From positions 62,618,311 through 62,682,310 of the forward strand of contig OZ024887.1 in NCBI GenBank assembly GCA_964017195.1: a DNA stretch of 64,000 nucleotides. The letters run 5' to 3'. The position numbers and the translations under genes are program-made. Shown here in pieces: positions 56,736 through 64,000 of the stretch. The DNA is from Siderastrea radians (lineage: Eukaryota; Cnidaria; Anthozoa; Scleractinia; Rhizangiidae). Numbering within the stretch: position 1 is the first letter of the stretch; every line of letters starts with the position of its first letter. The notes under the pieces were generated by a model, which ran no database searches, was not told the DNA's origin, and saw only the letters and a program-made list of their open reading frames with translations.

Positions 56736-59700
56736 ATGTCGCTTGTAATCGCGATGGTCGCAGCTGCTTCTTCCTTGTTTTTTGTTGTTTTGTGGATTTC
56801 CTGGAAGAGAAACAACGCCAGTTTAAACGTAAGCGGAAGGTATGTTTTGATAACGGGCTGTGATTGTGGCATCGGTCGAGAAACAGCCATTCGACTGGAC
56901 AAAATGGGAGTTCGTGTGTTGGCGACCTGTTTGACAAAGGAAGGAGAACAGAGTTTGAAGTCAGTGGCGAGCAACAAACTAAAGACGTTTCAAATGGATG
57001 TTACAGACTCGCAGCAGATTAAGAGCGTCTTTGAAAAAGTGAAGGACCTTCTTGATCAAGAAGCAGGTAAAATTCTTAATTCATACAATAGATGTTCTGC
57101 TCTTTATCAAGGTTCAACGGTAAAATATTTGCCCCATGGTCTATTGGTCACTTGTTTTAACAAGCTGGAAAAATCGATCCGGCCGGCCAGTGATCACGAA
57201 CAATAGTTCGAAATATAACACGCATAAGCGTTTTGACAAAGCTCCATTAAGGAGATGCTATTAGACAAACCTTTTTTTTTTTTTTTTTACATCATGTTTG
57301 ACCACTTGACAATGGAACTTGTAGTTATAAAAATGCTTCCGGTTACCGGATGCTATATTTGAGGACCTGCAGCGAATATCAGCGACTTTCAGATTACGAG
57401 CCAAGCTGACTACGAGTGGTTTCTCTTTACGCTCAGGCGGTAGCCGAGCGAAAAGAACACGCGAGCTGGACTGCGAGTAGTCTCTAATTTTGAGGCGCGC
57501 TAAATTTCGAGGAGACGCGACGCGAAGGGACCGCGGAGCTCGAAAATTGGGGGCATGTGCTAATGCGCCGATCAATTCGAAAGTTCAACATCCCCCCTGG
57601 GCAATCCCTCGGGCATTTGAACTTTTAAAGGTTGGCTTCTTCAAATTCCCTCCTATCCCCTCGAAGCAAAAAAGCCCTTCAAATGCCCCACCAATTAGTA
57701 CTGAACTACCTCCCCTCAAAGACAATTTCGTCTGCAAACAAACACTTTACACGCCTTTCAGAGAGAGATATTCCGTTAATGACTTCTTCAAACTTCTTTT
57801 AAGGACCCTTTTGAAATCCGTCAAACCCTGCAAAAACCGAAAAAACTCACAGGCGTATTACGTCAGAACAAAAGATAAATTCGGTTCAAATTCCCCACCT
57901 TTAATTCCAACGCAACGTTCAAATTTCCTCCTCCCAGAGCACGATGCACAGTCAAATGCCCGGGGTATGCCCGGGGGGCGGGATGTTGAAGTTTTGAATT
58001 GATCGGCGCATAAAACCCAGACGATGGATTCTGACGGTCTATCGTCTACTGTCTATCGTCCAGAACCCATCGGCTGGGTTTCAGCACATACCATTTTGGT
58101 AACTTGAATGACCTGTATAGAGCAGCTAGTAGCCTGCGTCCGTCACCAAAACTTCGCGCACAGACAGTACCGCCAGCTACACAGGCTAAGCCGCTACTAG
58201 TGGCTCTACACGCGCTCCTTACGTTTCCTCTCATCAGACGATTTTCAAGGTCGCTTGTGTGTTCTTTTTGCTCAACTGAGAGAAAAGGGAATCATCCTGT
58301 AGTGTAAGCCCTTAACTCTTTCACTCCCAAGAGTGACTTAAATCAAAATTCAAACGAATTCCAAATTTCATTTTGTAAAACACTTGAATATAAATGGTAC
58401 CACGTGAAAGAACTGCTAGAGAGGTTTCATTTGAATGGTTATATGATAGAATTTCATCCACAGACTCGGAAGTTAGAATCACCTTAAAATCTCCATAACT
58501 GATTCTGGGAGTGAAAGGGTTAACGTCTATTGAAGCTGAAATCGTGATACTGTATTCCTTCAGATCAAGCCTTTCTACATATAGAAGAGATCGATAACTT
58601 AACTTTCATTCCAGGTGTGTGGGGACTAGTAAACAATGCTGGTGTCTTGGGCATTGGACCCGCCGAGTGGGTACCGCTGGCCGAGTACAAGAGAGTCGCA
58701 GACGTCAATTTATGGGGCTTGATAGACGTGACCAAGACATTCTTACCACTGGTGAAGAAAACCAAAGGACGTGTCGTTCTCGTCGGAAGCATAGCAGGTA
58801 GTGTTGGTTGAAGATAGAAGCATAGCAGGTAGTGCTGGTTGAAGATAGAAGCATAGCAGGTAGTGCTGGTTGAAGATAGATGCATAGCAAGTACCTTAAA
58901 TGATTTAATAACCACTACTCTTTATTAAACGTCTCTTATCCAACAAACGCCCCCTTAATAGGCATTTGTCTACAAACGTCCCTCTCTAATAAACGCCCCT
59001 TATCTGGTAACAGCCCCCTTTCTAGTGAAAGCCTTTTCCGAACAACTGTCTTATTAAGCTAGGCAACCTAATCCAACCAAACTGTTCTGGAGCTAGTATC
59101 AATGATATTTATTTTAAAACCTCCTCCTAACTATGTCTACTTGTTCCGATATTCACCCGGCCAACAAATAAATGGGGGTAATAAAGGATGACTTAGACAA
59201 TGTTATTGATATCGAGAAGTACGTCGTCGTTGGGCTATCGCATCCATTAAATTTTTAAAAGAAAACTGGAATCTTAGCTTTTTTACCTGTTCGGACAAAT
59301 TCAATTAACGGCTCTCTCTTATTTACACCACCTATTCAATAAACGCACCCATAAAATCCATCAAATTTAATAAATGCCCTGTTCTTTTTTTAGATAATTT
59401 AAGGTATTCGGTGAGATCCTAAGCTCCAAAGTGGAATATATAAACAAAATCGCCGTGGGGCGTAGCAAGCTCTAAGTAACATGGATATACCGTAGGTGAA
59501 TATAGGTGAACTCTATGAGCATGGGTTAAGTGTCATTGAAACTCATTATGCGAGCAACGTCGTGCTGAAGAGCCGCAACAAGGGCGAAACAGCTGTCCAT
59601 TACGGCTTTCTAGTCTTGAGCGCTGTTCATGTCAGGTCTAGCTCAGTAACTGAAGTGCTGTGTGAGTCTTGCTATCTCTTACTCTCAAGGGCCAGGAAGA

Positions 59701-61454
59701 GAAAATTGTTCGAGATTACGAGAGTGGCTGTCAAATCTCGTACTTTTTTAAACAATACTCCCATACTCCATTGTGTTACTTCTGGATCAATGTTTTGTAT
59801 TTTATCAATCTACGAACATATCAAATGGCCATTATAAGGAAATTTCGCTGGCGAACATCACAACTTAAGGATCAAGTTTTTATAACTTTTGAAATTTTAA
59901 ATTTCACCAGGTAAGTTTTTAGTGCAAAATTGTTTTCTGCTGTTATTCAGTCGGTATATTATAGCAGTTACGGTAGCTCCACATGGAGTGTCGATTTAGG
60001 CCACAGAATGTTTATACACCTTGTTCAAGAGGAGGGAGATATCTGAGTTGGAGAAAGGTAATAGTAAATTGCTGAAAAATAGTCACTGAGCAAATGCGAG
60101 GAGAAATGGTTTCAGGTCGAGATACCGAGGCGTTCGGGATAGCGGAGCATGGCCGAGGATAGCCGGGTCTCGAGAGAGTGGCAGTCTACCATTATGAAAA
60201 GGTGTTTCTTATAGATTTTATTACTTCATGTATTGTTAATTGCTCCTTTTCTATGTTTATGTAGGTGTTGTTTCACCTCAAGCGTTTTCCCCGTACTGTA
60301 TCACCAAATATGGCGTGGAGGGATTCGCAGATTCATTGAGACGTGAAATGCGCCAGTTTGACGTTCGGGTCAGCGTTATCGAACCTGGAGCCACGCGCAC
60401 TCCCATACTGAATGAAGAGGCATTAGCTGCTTGTCTTAGAAAACAGTGGGACAATCTTCCATCGGAGCAACAAAAAGAGTATGGCGAAGAATACCTTAAG
60501 GCCGGTAAGTAATGATAAGCTGTGGGGTAACGGACAATACTCAGGAGCCTATGTTGTGCCAACCATTTCCTATGCCAGGCTCTACGTTTGTGAATCAACG
60601 AAGGAAGGGGAGGGACGAAATGAAAATGCATTGTGAGCAGAAAAAAGAAGAGAGATCAAAATCCATTCAGTATTTAAGCGGGACCAAAACATATCTGCTC
60701 AGGGGCACCCAACGGTTGTTTTCGGTGGAGTATCTGTTCGGAAGACCTTAATCGGCTCAGAAATTTTGGTTTAATTGTTATGAAAGACTAGAGTTTTTGT
60801 GAAATGTCGCCTCGAACTTTCATACATAAATAAGGCTACTTTCCTCTTTCGGGATGCCAAAAGCAGCTCGGAAATTTTCTGGTGCACAATGTTCCACTTT
60901 CAGGACAGGAGCCCCAGCAGCGCAGTGACTCTCCGGCACGTTCCCAAATTAGCGTTCCATGTGTGAACAAACTGAAGCTTTTCTCTATGGGTTTTAAAGT
61001 TCGTGTCGACACAAAATCCATCCTTTGTAAGATGTAAGCTGGTGAAGAAAAGAACACACTTGACAGCCCAAAAATGTGACCTCCTCGTTGTGGGTACATT
61101 TCATTACAAGATTGGGATAGGCTACTTTGCCAGTCATGTCAGCTGTAGAATAATTATTGTTCTGTATCACATTATATTAAATTCCCTTTCTTAAAAATTT
61201 CAGCAACAAAAGGATTTCAAGATTGGTGCAAATCTGGATCCCCCAACCTGAGTCACGTTATCGAGGCCATCATGAGTCCTCTGACGTCACAGTTTCCCAG
61301 GTCACGCTACGTGGTTGGGTGTGACGCGTGGCAGCTAAAATTGAGTGCGCACCTCCCTGAGGCGGTGCAAGACCTTCTCGTGAAAGATTTTCCATTCAAG
61401 ATCGTGAGGCCGCAGCTGCCTGAGACTTCTTATATGAACGGTTCAGCGCCTTAA
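56736..61454 (+). CDS. Short-chain dehydrogenase, retinol/17-beta-hydroxysteroid dehydrogenase-like (copy 2)
   Basis: Exons 56736-57066, 58615-58797, 60265-60504 and 61204-61454, all in phase 1, give 334 aa. Residues 1-23 are a hydrophobic anchor (MVAAASSLFFVVLWISW). The cofactor motif TGCDCGIG is at 40-47, NNAG at 117-120, the catalytic serine in VGSIAG at about 169, and YCITK at 182-186. The two middle exons are exactly the size of those in copy 1 (183 and 240 nt), and exon 1 is nearly the same over the RVLATCLTKEGEQSLKSVAS stretch, so the genes are tandem duplicates. The tail (PETSYMNGSAP) is longer than in copy 1. A minisatellite copies the exon 2 donor (58786). Expected role: NAD-dependent oxidation or reduction of a retinoid or steroid alcohol at a membrane; the true substrate is unknown. 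Confidence 0.93.
57565..58009. mobile_element. TIR element with GCGCCGATCAATT ends
   Basis: Left GCGCCGATCAATTCGAAAG-TTCAACATCCC and right GGGATGTTGAAG-TTTTGAATTGATCGGCGC are inverted. A 170-codon frame runs through it, but its composition and lack of motifs argue against a gene. Lies in intron 1 of dehydrogenase copy 2. Confidence 0.75.
58310..58523. mobile_element. MITE with CCTTAACTCTTTCACTCCCA ends
   Basis: Left CTTAACTCTTTCACTCCCA and right TGGGAGTGAAAGGGTTAA are inverted, spaced by about 175 bp. Ends 91 bp before exon 2. Confidence 0.7.
58786..58893. repeat. 31-bp tandem repeat overlapping a splice donor
   Basis: Units begin at 58786, 58817, 58848 and, partial, 58879. Each contains GAAGCATAGCAGGTAGTG, which is the last 12 nt of exon 2 plus its donor, followed by TTGAAGATA. 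Confidence 0.95.
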
Positions 61455-61593
61455 CAATTGCAAGAAGAGATCGTGTCCGCTGTTGTCTTTTTTGAAAATG
61501 GTCACATGCGTGCAAAGGCCAGATTTAAAGTTGTTGTTGTTGTTTTTTAAATAGTCAACTTACAAACTTACTACTTAGTTGGGACTCTTTGTG

Positions 61594-61599
61594 AATAAA
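61594..61599 (+). terminator. Polyadenylation signal of dehydrogenase copy 2
   Basis: AATAAA 140 nt after the stop codon, in an A-rich context and followed by T-rich sequence. Confidence 0.7.
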
Positions 61600-61879
61600 A
61601 AAATTAATAAATTCTTAAAATTGCCTGCCTAACTGAAAAGAAATTTTTATTTTTTTATTTTTAAGGGTTTCACTGTTTGCAATAAACCCAGGAGAATTAA
61701 AGAATTGTTCGTGTATTTATTAACTCTAGCAGGAGCAATTAAGAAAATATTATATTGCTTCGATGAATAATGCATGTTCAGATACAATGGCGCATATACG
61801 ACAGCTGTATTCTAAGTTGTCATAAATAAAAACACGACGGGCATTTCAGGCATATGACAATACGACAGAAGCGTAGATA

Positions 61880-62300
61880 GTATTCTATTTGAGCAGGCCC
61901 AAACGGCTTCTGCTCTCTTGCGAGTTTGTAATTTGCTTTTATTTTGTTGCTTTTACATATTTTTATATTCCTTTCATTGTTTTTATTTTGAGCAGGCCCT
62001 AAAGGCTTCTGCTCTTTCACAGGATTTATCGGGTTTTATTTTGGTTCTCGTAGTGTCTTGTTTGCTGTTTCCTTAAGCTTCGCTTAATTAACTATTACAG
62101 CGCTTCTTTTCCGGTACGCAAGACAAATTTTTTAATTTATCAGTCTGTTCCTCGTGGCGTTTCACTTTGCACTTGCCATCGTCATTGCCTGTTTAGAAGG
62201 CCCAAAAGGCTTCACCCTTTGTTTCAAGATTTTTTCGGCTTTTTTCTTGGTCTTGTGCCATCTCTTCGTTTTACGGAATTAATTGTTTGTTTCTAATTTT
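61880..62300. repeat. About 90-100 bp repeats with GGCCC(A/T)AA(A)GGCTTCTGCTC
   Basis: The GAGCAGGCCCAAACGGCTTC motif recurs near 61893, 61993 and 62198. Inverted relatives lie at 63040-63300 on the other side of the repeat at 62770, so the two blocks may be arms of one larger element. Confidence 0.6.
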
Positions 62301-62472
62301 GGGCCTTTATGCTAGGTCCTGCGTGCCTTGTTTTTGAGCTTGGATTCATTTTTGAGTTTGGGTATCTCGCAGTTTGAGTGCTTTTGGGTTTGGTGTGTTT
62401 TGAGTTTTGGGTACTTTTGAGTTTTGGGGTGGTGTTTTCTGTAGTTGCCTGATCATGTATATTTCACTCATG

Positions 62473-62768
62473 TGGCCGCCAGATTTCCCATAACTTAAAG
62501 GAGTGCTGGTAAGACCGGTGTAAAGAGAATACTATTTACAGCGGTCTTACCCAAGCGAGTATAAGATAGAAGACACAGTAGGTTATTCCCATGGCGCCGC
62601 TGTTATGCTCCTCACTCGTCCTCCACTCCATGCGGCCTCTTTCGGATGATTTTTGTTTTTCTGCCCTCCCTTTCCCGCCCCTTTCTTTCACTGCCTTGTA
62701 CCTTTCATCTGAAAGAGGCCGCCAGATTTCCCATAACTTAAAGGAGTGCGGGTAAGACCGGTGTAAAT
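62473..62768. repeat. Direct repeat pair of about 50 bp
   Basis: GGCCGCCAGATTTCCCATAA through GGTAAGACCGGTGTAAA occurs at 62473-62525 and again at 62718-62768; a partial inverted match (GCGGTCTTACCC) lies at 62541. Confidence 0.8.
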
Positions 62769-62769
62769 A

Positions 62770-63010
62770 GAAAACAAACAAGAAAAGCCCCAGGGGCATT
62801 AGACCCCGCCGTTGTTTCCCCCCCCCCCGGGGGGTGTAAAATATGTTACGGTCACTCAAGATAAAAGCCCTTGCCTGTGTAGCGAAAGACACGACGAGTA
62901 TTTGTTTGGCCGAGCGAAAACCGGAGGTCTGGGGCAAGTGACCACCAAAAAAAAAAAACACGGAAAAAAAATGGGTATTACTAGACCCCGTCCTGGCGGC
63001 GGGGTAATTA
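62770..63010. repeat. Inverted copy of the 28120-28610 repeat
   Basis: Carries GAAAAGCCCCAGGGGCATTA, the C/G homopolymer, the ACAGGCAAGGGC complement and GGGTATTACTAGACCCC, as at 28137-28330. Both copies border a GGGGTCTAGTAATACCC-type end. Confidence 0.85.
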
Positions 63011-63429
63011 AAGTATATGCAAACAACCAACGAGTACGCAACGAGGAACAAAATCCTTTTGGGCCAGCCCTGCTGAAATAAAAGCAAACAAAGGCCTATG
63101 CAAACTACAAACAAATACGTCACGCGGAATAAAATAAAAGCCAATTTCATATCGAAAGAGAGCAGAAGTCTTTTAGGCCTGTTCAAGTAAAAACAAACAA
63201 AGGCACATGCAAACAACAAATCGTAACGAGGAACAAAACAAAAGCCAATTAATCTCGTGACAAAGCAGAAACCCTTTGGGCCTGCAACAGCATAAGCAAA
63301 TAACATCTCATGTCGGAAAGTATGTGAAATAAAAATCGGCCATGAACCAAAAAATTATAAAACTTCTAATGCTGGAAATATTAAACTAAACACCGGCCAT
63401 GAGGCAACAATTTATAAAAATTATAAAAC

Positions 63430-64000
63430 ATGGAGCCACTGCCACTCAGTACAAGCTCGACAGAGTCAGGGAACAAAAATTACCGTGAAACAACTTCTAC
63501 TCTGGAGCCACATAACATACCGACAAGGCCAGGGAACAATAGATTTAGCGAAATTAAGCCCCTGCCACTAGCAAAAGCTCGACAGAGTCATGCAGGAAAC
63601 AAAAATTGCTGTGAAACAACTTCTGCTCTGGAGCCACACAACACACTGACAAGGCTAGCGAGGAACAATAAATTTAGCGAAATTGAGCCCCTGTTGCTAG
63701 CATACGCTCGACAGAGCCAGGAAACAAAAATTGCCGTGAAACAACTTCTGCTCTGGAGCCACACAACATACTGACAAGGCTAGCGAGGAGCAATAAATTT
63801 AGCGAAGTTAAGCCCTGTTCCTAGCATACGCTCGACAGAGTCAGGAAACAAAAATTGCCGTGAAACAACTTCTGCTCTGGAGCCACACAACATACTGACA
63901 AGCTAGCGAGGAACAATAAATTTAGCGAAATTGAGCTCCTGTTGCTAGCATACGCTCGACAGACTCAGGAAACCAAATTGCCTTGAAACAACTTCTGCTC
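63430..64000. repeat. About 124-bp tandem array running off the right edge
   Basis: GCTCGACAGAG starts at 63455, 63577, 63706, 63830 and 63954, giving spacings of 122-129 bp. Units include GAAACAACTTCTGCTCTGGA and AATTTAGCGAA. The 114-codon frame at 63430-63774 is a product of the repeat. Confidence 0.95.

Noticed and set aside
57490..58002. 170-codon plus-strand frame in intron 1 of dehydrogenase copy 2
   Set aside because: It runs through the TIR element at 57565-58009, including both ends, and shows no protein family signature.
62536..63306. 256-codon minus-strand frame
   Set aside because: It crosses the dispersed repeat and its homopolymer; the peptide is low-complexity and repeats elsewhere out of context.

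Overview
The window is animal nuclear DNA: AT-rich, with long introns and consensus GT/AG splice sites, and crowded with short inverted-repeat transposons. I infer a cnidarian, probably a stony coral. Protein similarity to vertebrate ZRANB1 and WDR6 is high, the genes are intron-rich, and the repeats include a tRNA-derived SINE with a conserved core and several palindromic MITE families. The species is not proven by the sequence.

There are four confident protein-coding genes. (1) 466-3975, minus strand: the 5' four coding exons of ZRANB1/TRABID, an NZF-OTU deubiquitinase that runs off the left edge before its catalytic histidine. (2) 6319-31946, minus strand: a complete 19-exon WDR6. I rebuilt the exons by hand; every intron phase agrees and the coding length is 3765 nt (1254 aa plus stop). 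(3) 38080-41530 and (4) 56736-61454, plus strand: two tandem short-chain dehydrogenases of the retinol/17-beta-hydroxysteroid dehydrogenase (SDR9C-like) group. They share four-exon structure, intron phases and the sizes of both middle exons.

The rest is mostly mobile or repetitive DNA. WDR6 introns hold two related elements with TTAA target duplications and ends beginning AGTGC (12492-13655 and 25411-27736). Each carries coding segments pointing inward from both ends behind a shared promoter-like sequence, and each includes THAP zinc-finger sequence; this is the most unusual feature of the window. Other elements include a 3.2 kb hAT-like transposon with about 1 kb inverted arms and a perfect 8-bp duplication (45470-48694), a Mutator-like MITE with a 10-bp duplication (48876-49070), a hAT-like MITE nested in a SINE flank (7714-8092), and several multi-copy MITE families.

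Tandem arrays include a 1.3 kb array of 30-bp units (34825-36125), an 8-bp array (44756-44937), a 31-bp array that copies a splice donor (58786-58893), and an array of about 124 bp running off the right edge. ZRANB1 and WDR6 are unlinked housekeeping functions (ubiquitin editing; tRNA methylation) that lie side by side. The two dehydrogenases are a gene duplication. I saw no CRISPR, operon or other prokaryotic feature.
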